Shown: in pieces, positions 28,397-37,268 of the stretch
How positions within the stretch are numbered: the stretch's first letter is position 1
Layout of the letters: each line of letters opens with the position of its first letter
Translations under genes and position numbers: made by a program
Notes under the pieces: model-generated
The model's input: only the letters and a program-made list of their open reading frames with translations
What the model was told of the DNA's origin: nothing
The model's database searches: none
Origin: Providencia burhodogranariea DSM 19968
Lineage (GTDB): Bacteria; Pseudomonadota; Gammaproteobacteria; Enterobacterales; Enterobacteriaceae
DNA: 64,000 nucleotides
NCBI RefSeq assembly: GCF_000314855.2
Contig: NZ_KB233224.1
Location: 144,950 to 208,949, forward strand
Reading direction: 5' to 3'

Positions 28397-29440
28397 TTAG
28401 AACAGTGATTTACCTTGGCTATCTTTAACTTCTGTCTTCCATGCTGCACGTACTGCTGTCACGACTTCTTGTGGCAGGATAGCATAATCAAGCGCTTCTG
28501 CTTGCTGACCACCTTTCTCATATGCCCAGTTGAAGAAATCAAGAACAGCTTTACCTTTCACTGCATCCTCTTGGGCTTTATGAACCAAAATGAATGTCGT
28601 TGATGTGATTGGCCATGCATTTTCACCATCACGATTAGTCAAATCCTGAGCGAATGACTTAGACCAGTCGACTTTCTTCGCTGCGGCGCTGAAACTTTCA
28701 CCCGTTGGAGAAACTGCCTTACCATCTGCTGAAATCAGTTTAGTGTAAGCAAGGTTATTTTGTTTAGCGTAAGCATACTCAACATAACCAATAGAACCCG
28801 GTAAGCGTTGAACAAAAGCAGCGACACCATCGTTACCTTTACCACCTACGCTATTTTTCGGCCAGTTAACTGTTGAACCGGCACCAATCTCATTTTTCCA
28901 GCTTGAGCTAACTTTATCTAAATAACTGGTGAAAACGAAAGTTGTACCTGAACCATCAGAACGTCTTACCACTGCGATATCTTGGTTTGGTAAGCTAACA
29001 CTTGGGTTTAACTTGGTGATTGCAGGATCATTCCATTTAGTGATTTTACCAAGATAGATGTCGCCTAATGTTGCACCATCTAAGGTCAATTGACCTGATT
29101 GAACGCCTTTTACGTTAACCGCCAGTACAACACCGCCTATCACTGTTGGGAATTGGAACAGGCCATCTTCTTTTAGTTTTTCTTCCGTCAATGGCGCATC
29201 AGACGCACCGAAATCAACGGTTTTTGCATTAATTTGTTTAACCCCACCAGAAGAACCAATCCCCTGATAGTTCACTTTATTACCTGTTTCTTTTTGATAA
29301 GAGTCCGCCCACTTAGCATAAACGGGAGCAGGGAATGTTGCACCTGCACCTGTTAAGTTAGTGGCAGCAAAAGAAGACATCGCAGTCATTGAAAGAGTTG
29401 CTGCCATTACGCTAGCTAAGGTTGTACGCATCATTTTCAT
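28397..29440 (-). CDS. pstS: Periplasmic phosphate-binding protein PstS
   Basis: 347 residues from the ATG at 29438-29440, which GGAGG serves; the nine-codon upstream extension is not needed. The signal peptide ends SSFA. Phosphate-ligand segments are present: [32 protein letters not shown] and [16 protein letters not shown]. It binds Pi with high affinity for PstCAB. A Pho box lies about 100 bases upstream. Confidence 0.97.
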   Translation of the reverse strand: MKMMRTTLASVMAATLSMTAMSSFAATNLTGAGATFPAPVYAKWADSYQKETGNKVNYQGIGSSGGVKQINAKTVDFGASDAPLTEEKLKEDGLFQFPTVIGGVVLAVNVKGVQSGQLTLDGATLGDIYLGKITKWNDPAITKLNPSVSLPNQDIAVVRRSDGSGTTFVFTSYLDKVSSSWKNEIGAGSTVNWPKNSVGGKGNDGVAAFVQRLPGSIGYVEYAYAKQNNLAYTKLISADGKAVSPTGESFSAAAKKVDWSKSFAQDLTNRDGENAWPITSTTFILVHKAQEDAVKGKAVLDFFNWAYEKGGQQAEALDYAILPQEVVTAVRAAWKTEVKDSQGKSLF

Positions 29441-29540
29441 AATCCCTCCGGGGATGTATAGAAACAACTAAGTGTAAATTGTTGGTGAAAGTCACAGGAG
29501 GAAAAATAGGACAATTTGGTTACAGCAACATGTCTTATTT

Positions 29541-29558
29541 ATGACAGTTTTATGACAA
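29541..29558 (-). promoter_or_regulatory. Pho box of pstS
   Basis: On the minus strand TTGTCATAAAACTGTCAT gives two TGTCAT units 11 bases apart, the PhoB-binding pattern. It should place sigma-70 RNA polymerase just downstream when phosphate is scarce. Confidence 0.9.
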
Positions 29559-29726
29559 TCGCATCATTGATAAGCAATATTGAGAGACAATCTAAGAGAT
29601 AAAAAATAAAATGATAATAAAATCAATAAATCGCAACAAATCCTGCTAAAAATGAGTACTGAAATAAAAATGACAAACTGTCACATAAAAGTCGTCGTTC
29701 ACACTTTATTAAATAAACAGGCTTGT

Positions 29727-29755
29727 TATACCCAGAATAATGCAAGTTGCATGTC
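29727..29755 (+). repeat. Palindromic repeat family, half copy
   Basis: TATACCCAGAATAATGCAAG then TTGCATGTC matches one arm of the family. The second arm is not recognisable. Confidence 0.6.
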
Positions 29756-29869
29756 GATGGCCAATGGAAATAACTGAGGAAGCAATCAATGACCTTATCA
29801 GGACTATAACTTTAATTGCGCATTTGCCTGCTTTTAATATGTTAATCCAAACAAAAAGACAGGCAAATT

Positions 29870-29977
29870 ATGGATGAGGAAAACTTTACTGGGTTAGAAC
29901 ACACATTGCATGAGGATTTACGACATTTCTCGCTAAAAAATGAAGTACGCAAATCCAAAACAGGAAATAAGCAATGA
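29870..29977 (+). CDS. Possible 35-residue protein
   Basis: ATG GAT GAG at 29870 opens a 35-codon frame to TGA at 29975-29977. It encodes a charged, soluble peptide ending in KSKTGNKQ. Its start lies at the end of an inverted repeat, ATTTGCCTG (29822-29830) and CAGGCAAAT (29860-29868), so its translation could be structure-dependent. There is no strong ribosome binding site and no known family. Confidence 0.22.
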   Translation: MDEENFTGLEHTLHEDLRHFSLKNEVRKSKTGNKQ

Positions 29978-30143
29978 GTCGTTTTATTGTTGATTATTAA
30001 AAGTGATTGCGTAAACGACAACTTTTAATCAATAGGCAAATACACAGAATTATTTACGAGGTTCCTCTACAAAGTTTAGAGCCATTTGTGCAATAACCAT
30101 ATTCACGTGTAATGCTTGATTACATTCTATCCCCGACGAGTTC

Positions 30144-30959
30144 TTAATTTTCAGTATTTTTATCTTCTAGTAACGATTCTACAGCCTCAGCAATATCTTC
30201 TATTTCAACAGTAGATCCTTTCTTATGGCGCGCAAACCATTCGGTGAGTTCAGCCAGCACTCCATCCATACTGGTTTTTGTATCACCGCTCGTTGCCAAT
30301 ACCTTTACATTCTTTTTACGATAATAGTTCGTAGGTTGCTCTCTTATATTTTTTTCCTGACCATTTTTAGTGGGCAGAGTTTCTATGGTTTGTGTAAAAC
30401 CAGACCTTGCTGCTAGTGTTGCTTTCAGCTCGGCTAAGAATGCGTCCCTACATGATAAGTTTTGTATTGGCGTATAAGCGTTGACGGGTACTTTAGTGAT
30501 ATTTTTGTGGTTATCTGATGGTACTGATTTCTTAGAATCTACCTCTGTACTTATTGGCTCTTCTAATTTATCCATGAAAGCACCACCATGCCTCTTGCTA
30601 AATCCCTCTTTCAGCTCAGCGATTATATCAGCCCAACATATTGTCTTTAATGATTGAATATAACTATTGTTATCCGTTCTAACTGCTTGATCTAGAATAT
30701 TACATTCTTTCACTAAACCAGATTGTGGCGGTGGCGGTGGCGGTGGCGGTGGCGGTGGCGGTGGCGGTGGATTATCGTTTTTTTTTGATGATGGAAGCAT
30801 TGGTTTTAGCAGTGGAATATTTGTTTTTTCCTTTTCTGCATCAGTGACACGCACAACTTTATTCACTAGAGGTTCTACATCATGTGACCGTGAACACTCT
30901 GATGTATTATTTGAGAATTTGCTATGAGACACTGCATTAAAATCTACACTCTTGACCAT
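30144..30959 (-). CDS. Proline-rich protein with three WH2-like repeats; putative actin-binding effector
   Basis: 271 residues from the ATG at 30957-30959, served by AAGGTGAG; a GTG three codons upstream is less likely. No signal peptide or membrane helix. Residues 64-78 are 15 consecutive Pro, encoded by a GGTGGC repeat. Three related helical motifs follow: WADIIAELKEGFSKRHGG (109-126), RDAFLAELKATLAARSG (171-187) and MDGVLAELTEWFARHKKG (231-248). They resemble the WH2 actin-binding motif (hydrophobic helix LLxxI then G and basic residues). Polyproline plus WH2 repeats is the plan of actin nucleators such as VopL/VopF and WASP-like proteins. Secretion by a type III or other system would be needed; none is encoded here. 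Function is inference. Confidence 0.6.
   Translation of the reverse strand: MVKSVDFNAVSHSKFSNNTSECSRSHDVEPLVNKVVRVTDAEKEKTNIPLLKPMLPSSKKNDNPPPPPPPPPPPPPPPQSGLVKECNILDQAVRTDNNSYIQSLKTICWADIIAELKEGFSKRHGGAFMDKLEEPISTEVDSKKSVPSDNHKNITKVPVNAYTPIQNLSCRDAFLAELKATLAARSGFTQTIETLPTKNGQEKNIREQPTNYYRKKNVKVLATSGDTKTSMDGVLAELTEWFARHKKGSTVEIEDIAEAVESLLEDKNTEN
30726..30770 (-). repeat. GGTGGC microsatellite encoding the polyproline tract
   Basis: 45 bases of GGTGGC repeats (plus strand) encode 15 Pro. The unit is a multiple of three, so slippage would alter the number of prolines without breaking the frame. Confidence 0.9.
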
Positions 30960-31214
30960 TAAGCTCACCTTGATGTATTAATTATCCTTCAAAATACATA
31001 CAAAATTACAATCCATCTTATAAAAAACGATTATATATTTATAAATATCCTTATTTTATTCTCAATGCAGTCAAGAAAACTTTATTATTAAGTATTTAAA
31101 ATTAAGCATTTTGAAATTAACACAGTGAATTAGCTAATTTTACTCGCAATATTATTATGGATGGTAAAAATAATATAGCCAACCTATTAACGATAATAAG
31201 TTGGCTATTATGGC

Positions 31215-32471
31215 TTATTTAGCGATCAATTCACCTATTTTAACTGCTGCCCAACCTGCTGGAGTCGTTGCACCACCAACAATATTAGTCATTTCTGAAA
31301 TACCCTCTGGCACTGGAATATTCGAGTTCACCGCAGCTTGCGTGTATTCTGTGGAAATATCTGTTCCGACATAATAAATAGACGTCAGCACTAATGTGCC
31401 ACAGATAAACATTCTGAACATATTACGCTTACAGAATGGAGTTACCATAGCTAATAGAAACATCAGTGAAGCAAGATCAACGAAAGGTAGAACTTTATTA
31501 CCCGGCAATACGAATGCCAATACTATTGCCATTGGAATCAATAGCAATCCTGTTGCTAGCACAGAAGGTTCGCCAATTAATAGCGCGGTATCCATCCCAA
31601 TATAAAAATCACGATTCGGGAATTTCTTTTTCAATTTAGCTTCAACCGCATCACGAACGATCAACAACCCTTGTACTAATATTTCGATCATTTTTGGTAA
31701 CAGTAACATAGCCGCTGAAACAGTCACTGCCAATGCAACAGATTCACTAAGTGGGTAACCAGCCATTAACGCTAATACTAGTCCTAAAATAAATCCGAGA
31801 GTCAAAGGTTCCCCAAATACCCCAAACTTTTTATTAATCATTTCTGGTTCTAAATTAATTTTATTTAATCCAGGAATTTTTTCGATAATATAATTGGTCA
31901 CAATTCCAAATGGTACATACATAATGCAGGTTAAATGAGGGAAAGAGATCCCTTGCAAATTATAATTACGTTGTAAATAAGGTGCTGTAATATCCGCTGC
32001 AACTAATGTCCCAATAAATATCACATAAGTAATACCGATCGACACCCAATAACTTTCAGTACCTGCATAAACGACAGAACCTACCAATAAAAATATCCAG
32101 TAATTAAAGATATCTATATTAATAGTTTTAGTTAATTTAAAGAGCACCATTACCAAATTGATAACAATAAAGCCGATAACCACCGGTAACATAATTGGCG
32201 AACCCCAGCCAATAGTCGATGCTGTCGGCCAACCAGTATCAACAACCGTAAGGTTAAGTCCCATTTTTTCAACCATCGATTGTGATGCAGGGCCAAGGTT
32301 AGAAAGTAGTAAGTTAATGACTAAACCTACACCGACAAACCCAATTCCAACCAACATACCTGCTTTAAATGCAGTACCTATTTTAACTCCAAAACATAAT
32401 GCGATAATAAAGAAAATAATCGGCATCATGACTGAGGCGCCAAGACCAATGATGCTATTAATAATGTCCAT
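31215..32471 (-). CDS. PTS EIIC component, galactitol family
   Basis: 418 residues with about ten membrane helices, matching the PTS galactitol-specific EIIC (GatC) family: PIIFFIIALCFGVKIGTAFKAG at the start, GWPTASTIGWGSP, and ...GGATTPAGWAAVKIGE at the end. EIIC moves and, with EIIB and EIIA, phosphorylates its sugar. No EIIA or EIIB gene lies in the window, so partners must be elsewhere or it works otherwise. It is the last enzyme gene of the catabolic cluster. GAGG precedes the ATG. The substrate is unknown; a polyol or pentose derivative is suggested by the neighbouring kinase. Confidence 0.85.
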   Translation of the reverse strand: MDIINSIIGLGASVMMPIIFFIIALCFGVKIGTAFKAGMLVGIGFVGVGLVINLLLSNLGPASQSMVEKMGLNLTVVDTGWPTASTIGWGSPIMLPVVIGFIVINLVMVLFKLTKTINIDIFNYWIFLLVGSVVYAGTESYWVSIGITYVIFIGTLVAADITAPYLQRNYNLQGISFPHLTCIMYVPFGIVTNYIIEKIPGLNKINLEPEMINKKFGVFGEPLTLGFILGLVLALMAGYPLSESVALAVTVSAAMLLLPKMIEILVQGLLIVRDAVEAKLKKKFPNRDFYIGMDTALLIGEPSVLATGLLLIPMAIVLAFVLPGNKVLPFVDLASLMFLLAMVTPFCKRNMFRMFICGTLVLTSIYYVGTDISTEYTQAAVNSNIPVPEGISEMTNIVGGATTPAGWAAVKIGELIAK

Positions 32472-32844
32472 AGTTTTTCCTCAAATCCCCATTATTATTT
32501 AAGTTTCAGCGTATATCTGCCGTCTACTAGAAAACCATTCATTCTAACTTAAATTATTTCGGGTCTTCATCTGTTATATTTTACATTATGAAATTATCAA
32601 TTATAAATTTAATTTTTCCATTAATTACATTCCTATATATTGAAAATCTATAATGCAAATTATTTACAGTATATTTATGTAGGGTACAGGGTGACCACAA
32701 AGAATGTGTTATCACCCTATCGTTTTATTTATATTTATTTTAATTACTGCCTTTTATAGTTTAAAATGCATATTTCATTAACCATCAAGTTATTATCGCC
32801 ATTATATATAACCACCTAATAGTTTGGTTTTCATGCAGTCTTAA
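32472..32844. other. Region upstream of the EIIC gene
   Basis: 373 AT-rich bases. The main feature is a long hairpin at 32688-32718 (AGGGTGA with TCACCCT and inner CACA/TGTG pairing). The plus-strand side is followed by a T-rich run, the minus-strand side is not. It may control the EIIC gene as a leader element, or stabilise the upstream mRNA. Confidence 0.45.
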
Positions 32845-33837
32845 TTATAATTGTTTTAAAAATAAATCAGCAAATAATTTTGGCGTATTACTGAAAGCAT
32901 CTAATGTACTGCCTGCCATATGTGGAGTAATCGTCACATTATCCAGTAAATAAAATTCGCTATCCTCTTTTAATGGTTCATCATCAAAGGTATCAATGGC
33001 AGCCCCCATAATGCGCTTTTCTTTGAGTGCTTGCAGTAAATCGTGTTCATTAACCAACCCTGAACGAGCTGTGTTAATAATCACAACGGTTTTTTTCATT
33101 AATTTAAAGTGTTTTTCATTTATTAAATTTTGAGTTTCTGGCGATAAACGCGCATGCAGTGAAATAACATCAGCCACTTTAACCAGCTCTTCTAATGACT
33201 CAACTTTGGTATAGCCTTCACAATGATCAACATACTTATCGTAAAAAAGAATATTAGCATCAAAGCCTTTGAGGAATTTAGCGACCAGTTGTGCGATATG
33301 CCCAAAGCCGATTAAACCTATTGTTTTTCCACCAATTTCGGGGATCACATTAGCATTCGGGAAATCTTTGCGCCAATGTTTATCTTTCAATGCATCATGA
33401 GCTCGAGCAATATTACGTGTTTCAGCGAGGATCATTCCCACCGTAAATTCCGCAACACTACGCGCATTACGACCCGGCGTATTCATGACTTTAATGCCTT
33501 TTTCTTCAGTATACTCTTTGTTTATATTTTCAATGCCACCACGTAATACGCCGATGCACTTCAGCTGTGGTAATTTATCAATAACAGCTTGGTTGATAGG
33601 CGCAAACTGAGTGATCACCAGATCAACATCATGTAGATCAGAATATAACTCCTCGGGTAACGTAACAGCCTCCGCACCATGTTGCTCTACTTGCAGATTA
33701 TCCTCTTGCAATTTTTCAATCGAAGAATGATCCCACTGACGTACAATGACATCAAACCCGTGTTGACGTAATTTTTCTAATCCTATTTCCATCGTTGGTT
33801 TATCTATAAATAGATCAGCAATTGCCAGACATTTCAT
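32845..33837 (-). CDS. D-2-hydroxyacid dehydrogenase family protein
   Basis: 330 residues from the ATG at 33835-33837 (MKCLAIADLF), served by GGAG; an upstream TTG-initiated extension of 14 codons runs into a palindromic repeat and is rejected. The NAD-binding fold shows GLIGFGHIAQ, and the catalytic residues are visible: Arg in HARLSP, Glu in DDEPL and His in TPHMAGS. It would reduce or oxidise a 2-hydroxy/2-oxo acid, such as a breakdown product of the cluster's sugar. The exact substrate is unknown. Confidence 0.85.
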   Translation of the reverse strand: MKCLAIADLFIDKPTMEIGLEKLRQHGFDVIVRQWDHSSIEKLQEDNLQVEQHGAEAVTLPEELYSDLHDVDLVITQFAPINQAVIDKLPQLKCIGVLRGGIENINKEYTEEKGIKVMNTPGRNARSVAEFTVGMILAETRNIARAHDALKDKHWRKDFPNANVIPEIGGKTIGLIGFGHIAQLVAKFLKGFDANILFYDKYVDHCEGYTKVESLEELVKVADVISLHARLSPETQNLINEKHFKLMKKTVVIINTARSGLVNEHDLLQALKEKRIMGAAIDTFDDEPLKEDSEFYLLDNVTITPHMAGSTLDAFSNTPKLFADLFLKQL

Positions 33838-33870
33838 TTTTTTCTCCAAACTATTCGACTCATTTTTGTT

Positions 33871-33956
33871 GATACCCAAAATAATTCGAGCTGCATATCA
33901 TGAGCACCGCACTTTAGCGACACATGCCATGAAATTAGAAATATGATGGGCACATA
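33871..33956. repeat. Palindromic repeat family, complete copy
   Basis: Left arm GATACCCAAAATAATTCGAG then CTGCA; right arm GAAATATGATGGGCACAT. It fills the gap between the SDR and dehydrogenase genes. Confidence 0.72.
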
Positions 33957-33962
33957 GACTTT

Positions 33963-34724
33963 TTAACGCATTAACATACCGCCAGTTACATCAATGGTGG
34001 CACCCGTCATATAGCTGGCTTTCTCAGAAACTAAAAAAACGCCAATGTCGGCAATTTCAGATGGGGATGCGACACGCCCTACAGGAATACGATTTAGGTA
34101 GTACTGTGCGTTTTTTTCAAGATTGCCACGAACCATGTCAGTATCCATCATGCCGACAGCAATGTTGTTAACATTAATACCTTGATTCGCGACTTCACGG
34201 GCGAGAGAAATTGAGAAAGCAACTAGCCCTGCTTTACTCGCAGCATAATGAGAATGACCGGTCGTTGAACCATGAAATGCAGCTTGAGAGGTGATATTCA
34301 AAACTGATCCGGTAATTTGCTTAATTAAACAATGGTTCACAAATAATTGGCTAAGGTGGAATACTGATTTTAGATTCACATTCATCACACGATCCCAATC
34401 TTCTAGCGAGATATCCGTCACTTTGCCTGATAACCAAATCGCGGCATTATTGATAAGAATATCGAATTGACCAAAAGTATTTAGCCCTTTTTCAAATAGT
34501 GCTTCAATCTCTTGGCTATTCCCCAAATCAGTTTGAATTGCAGCAACTTTTCCATAACCTAAACTATTCAGTTCACTAGCTAACGCCAAGGCCTCTTCAG
34601 GGTGGCTACGATAGGTAAAACAAACATTTACCCCCTCGTGCACTAGTGAACGTACAAATTCACGGCCAAGGCCTGTAGCACCACCAGTGACTAACGCATT
34701 TTTACCTTGTAAATTGAGTTCCAT
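33963..34724 (-). CDS. Short-chain dehydrogenase/reductase
   Basis: 253 residues. The cofactor motif is TGGATGLG (13-20), NNAA near 92-95, and the catalytic set Ser146, Tyr160, Lys164 (YAASK). It is a classical SDR, probably oxidising a sugar alcohol or reducing a keto-sugar in the cluster's pathway. It follows the kinase gene after 23 bases with AGGAAAA before its ATG, so they are co-transcribed. Confidence 0.9.
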   Translation of the reverse strand: MELNLQGKNALVTGGATGLGREFVRSLVHEGVNVCFTYRSHPEEALALASELNSLGYGKVAAIQTDLGNSQEIEALFEKGLNTFGQFDILINNAAIWLSGKVTDISLEDWDRVMNVNLKSVFHLSQLFVNHCLIKQITGSVLNITSQAAFHGSTTGHSHYAASKAGLVAFSISLAREVANQGINVNNIAVGMMDTDMVRGNLEKNAQYYLNRIPVGRVASPSEIADIGVFLVSEKASYMTGATIDVTGGMLMR

Positions 34725-34747
34725 GGTAAGTTTTTTCCTTGTTTATA

Positions 34748-36301
34748 TTAAGCTTCAACGGCTTGTTTTTTGACCGTACTACATGATTTCCAAGTTGCCT
34801 GCATATCATTTAACATCTTCTTATATAAAGCATATTTTTCTGCATATACTGCTTTTTTATCCGGTTGGGGATGAATCACCTTGGAAACTTTAACCATCGA
34901 CTCACAAGCTGCGAATACATCAGGGAAGTAACCCGCCATTACTGCTGCTGTCATTGCTGTACCCAGAGTCCCATGCTCTTTCACATCAACGATTTCGAGT
35001 TGGCATTGGAATATATCAGCAAAAATCTGTAGCCAAACGGGTGAATGAGTAATCCCCCCAGCAATACGGATCACATCACTAAGTTGTGGATTAATATTAC
35101 GAAGCCGTTCAACATGATAAAGGTGACTAAAAGCAACGCCTTCATAAATAGCACGTAAGAAATGTGAGCGTTGATGAAAACTAGTAACCCCTACAAACCC
35201 AGCTGTCGCATCAGGGATCGTATTAGAACCAAATACAAATGGGAAAAACATTAATCGGCTTTCATCCGCCGTAGTGATATCAACTAATTGATTACAAAGT
35301 TCGTATACTGAACTACCTTTGGCTTCCTCTAAATGCTTATCAGCTGCCATAAAATGGGTAATAAACCACTCTAAGTTACTTGCAGAGGTTGGGCTAGCTT
35401 CCGTGATCTGCCAGCGATTTTCCATTGGATAAATCGACGTCATGAACAAGTTTTTATCAACAACAGGTTTATCGGTGACATACTCATTGATGCTCCACGT
35501 TCCTGCTACAATCGCCAATTTATTGATTTGATTAATACCGGAGGCGAGAGAAGAAGCTGAAATATCAAAAACACCGCCAGAAACCGGTGTGCCCGCTTTT
35601 AAGCCTGTCAGAGCTGCAATGTCTTCCGTGATATGTCCGCAGCAATCCGTTGAAAGCTTAATCGGTGGTAATTTATCTTTCCAAGATAATCCCCCCCAGA
35701 AAGCCAGAATTTCATCGTCATAACATCTATCGCGCACATTGATCAGATTAGTACCTGATATATCTGTCAGCTCTTGGTAAGCTTCACCAGTAAGGCAAAA
35801 GCGAATTAGGTCTTTAACCATAAAAATATAGCGAGCGTTGTTGAGTGATTCCGGTTCGTTATCTTGCAACCAAGCCAGTAAGGCTACAGGCTGCCCAGCC
35901 CAAATGGACTGCATGGTTTTCGGAAGAATATCACTTTCAAATTTTGGTGATTGATACCAATTTTCAACATAGGATTTGGCACGATTATCTGTCGAAATAA
36001 TACCGTTTCGAGTTGGTTTTCCATGCTCATCAACAAGATATAAACCATTGCCATGACCTGTCACCGAGATACCAACAATGTCACCAGCATCAATGTTCGA
36101 TTTTTTTAATACTTCCTTGATAACTAAGATATTAGATTGCCAAAGTTCATCAATATCCCTTTCCGTAAAGAAAGGTTTTGGTGTAATCATTCGAGTGGTG
36201 TTTGAGGCAATGGAAAGTACTTGGCCTTCCAAATTATAAATTGCAGCTTTAGTGACCGTGCCGCCGTTATCAATGCCCATGATATAGTAATTTTTTTTCA
36301 T
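34748..36301 (-). CDS. FGGY-family carbohydrate kinase (LyxK/EryA-like)
   Basis: 517 residues. The N-terminal phosphate motif GIDNGGTVTKAAIYN, the adenosine motif GTWSINEYV and the C-terminal RIAGGITHSPVWLQIFADIF place it in the FGGY kinases. Similarity as I recall it is greatest to L-xylulose kinase LyxK. It would phosphorylate a keto-pentose or tetritol before aldol cleavage. It lies between the antiterminator gene and the SDR gene. The substrate is not known. A PTS component in the same cluster is notable, since one would expect only one phosphorylating step. Confidence 0.87.
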   Translation of the reverse strand: MKKNYYIMGIDNGGTVTKAAIYNLEGQVLSIASNTTRMITPKPFFTERDIDELWQSNILVIKEVLKKSNIDAGDIVGISVTGHGNGLYLVDEHGKPTRNGIISTDNRAKSYVENWYQSPKFESDILPKTMQSIWAGQPVALLAWLQDNEPESLNNARYIFMVKDLIRFCLTGEAYQELTDISGTNLINVRDRCYDDEILAFWGGLSWKDKLPPIKLSTDCCGHITEDIAALTGLKAGTPVSGGVFDISASSLASGINQINKLAIVAGTWSINEYVTDKPVVDKNLFMTSIYPMENRWQITEASPTSASNLEWFITHFMAADKHLEEAKGSSVYELCNQLVDITTADESRLMFFPFVFGSNTIPDATAGFVGVTSFHQRSHFLRAIYEGVAFSHLYHVERLRNINPQLSDVIRIAGGITHSPVWLQIFADIFQCQLEIVDVKEHGTLGTAMTAAVMAGYFPDVFAACESMVKVSKVIHPQPDKKAVYAEKYALYKKMLNDMQATWKSCSTVKKQAVEA

Positions 36302-36448
36302 GATGAGCCTCTCTTATATCTTTCATATTCCGTATTACGGCTTTGTTGATTACATTTGTGAGCTCTAACTTTTAATGCTCCCACTGTTATCTTCTAGCTG
36401 TAACACGAACTACTTTGGATATAGGTCTTTTATATATTATGTTGTAGG

Positions 36449-36549
36449 GTATACCTGCCATATTTCATACCGCATCTTTGTTAACTGCGTTCGTAATTCT
36501 TAAACATATACTTATCTATGTTCTTCGTGCAGCTTGAAATAGGACAGGA
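36449..36549. repeat. Palindromic repeat family, degenerate copy
   Basis: CCTGCCATATTTCATACCGCA near 36455 pairs as an inverted arm with GTGCAGCTTGAAATAGGACAGG near 36549 in degenerate form. It lies between the antiterminator and kinase genes. Confidence 0.5.
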
Positions 36550-36554
36550 GATAT

Positions 36555-37112
36555 TTACCATAAGGTATGTTCACTGGTTGTAATGCCGTTAAAGCCGGTA
36601 TAAAAAATCTTCTCAACTTGATACTTTCTTTTTACAAAACCGCCTGCAATAAATTGGGTATTGGCTTGATTAAAGCTTCTTTTTAATAAATCAAAACATG
36701 TGCAAGCATATTCAGCGGGTAATAATTCAATTGCATCAACATCGACAGAATTATTCTTTACCATGTTGCTTGCTTGTTCGAGTGAACGTGAATCCATCAG
36801 TAACACTCGGAATATTGTGTCTAATCCTTCTTTTTTGGCATAACGCAGAGCTGTAAAATTTGAAGAAATAACACCATCAACTTTATAAAAATTCTTTAAC
36901 ACGGTAATGCCTGCTTGGTCAGGTTTGAATCCACCTAATAGCTCTAAATGAACTAATACCTTTTTTTCTGCTTTATGGCATTTCCCTATCATCGATTGCA
37001 AATTACCAATATCAGCATCTGGTAATAAGATATATTCGGAGCGACTTTTCAGTGCATGCTCAAAATATTTATAATTTCTGACTGATGGAATGATGGTGTT
37101 ATTTAAATTCAT
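36555..37112 (-). CDS. GlpP-type RNA-binding antiterminator
   Basis: 185 residues, the family length. It follows Bacillus GlpP (glycerol-3-phosphate responsive antiterminator): PSVRNYKYFEHAL at the start, VLVHLELLGGFKPDQAG, GVISSNFTALRYAKKEG, IFRVLLMDSRSLEQ, and the end FIAGGFVKRKYQVEKIFYTGFNGITTSEHTLW in TIM-barrel-like order. GlpP proteins bind a phosphorylated ligand and a leader RNA to prevent termination. A strong leader terminator lies upstream of the first gene of this cluster. The ligand here need not be glycerol-3-phosphate. Confidence 0.82.
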   Translation of the reverse strand: MNLNNTIIPSVRNYKYFEHALKSRSEYILLPDADIGNLQSMIGKCHKAEKKVLVHLELLGGFKPDQAGITVLKNFYKVDGVISSNFTALRYAKKEGLDTIFRVLLMDSRSLEQASNMVKNNSVDVDAIELLPAEYACTCFDLLKRSFNQANTQFIAGGFVKRKYQVEKIFYTGFNGITTSEHTLW

Positions 37113-37142
37113 AGGATTAATTCCAGTTAATTTTTATTTTGA

Positions 37143-37268
37143 TATACGCATCATCCTTCGAGTCCCATGGGTTTTATCATCACTGAGACATTCAAGTTAT
37201 ATAATTATCTATATCCCTTGAGTTATCTTTATTTGATGCCTACATGTAACTCGAATTATTTTTGCGTA
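37143..37268. repeat. Palindromic repeat family, copy overlapping the aldolase stop
   Basis: Arms ATACGCATCATCCTTCGAGT (37143) and the inverse of ATACGCAAAAATAATTCGAG (ending 37268). The right arm contains the aldolase stop codon (37256-37258) and its last codons, read as ...TQK-stop. Confidence 0.75.

Larger units (their letters stand above)
29441..30143. other. Region between pstS and the WH2-like gene
   Basis: About 700 bases. From pstS outward: Pho box and promoter (to about 29690), a half copy of the palindromic repeat (29727-29755), an inverted repeat around a 35-codon ORF (29822-29977), and AT-rich sequence with no clear feature before the stop of the WH2-like gene. Confidence 0.5.
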
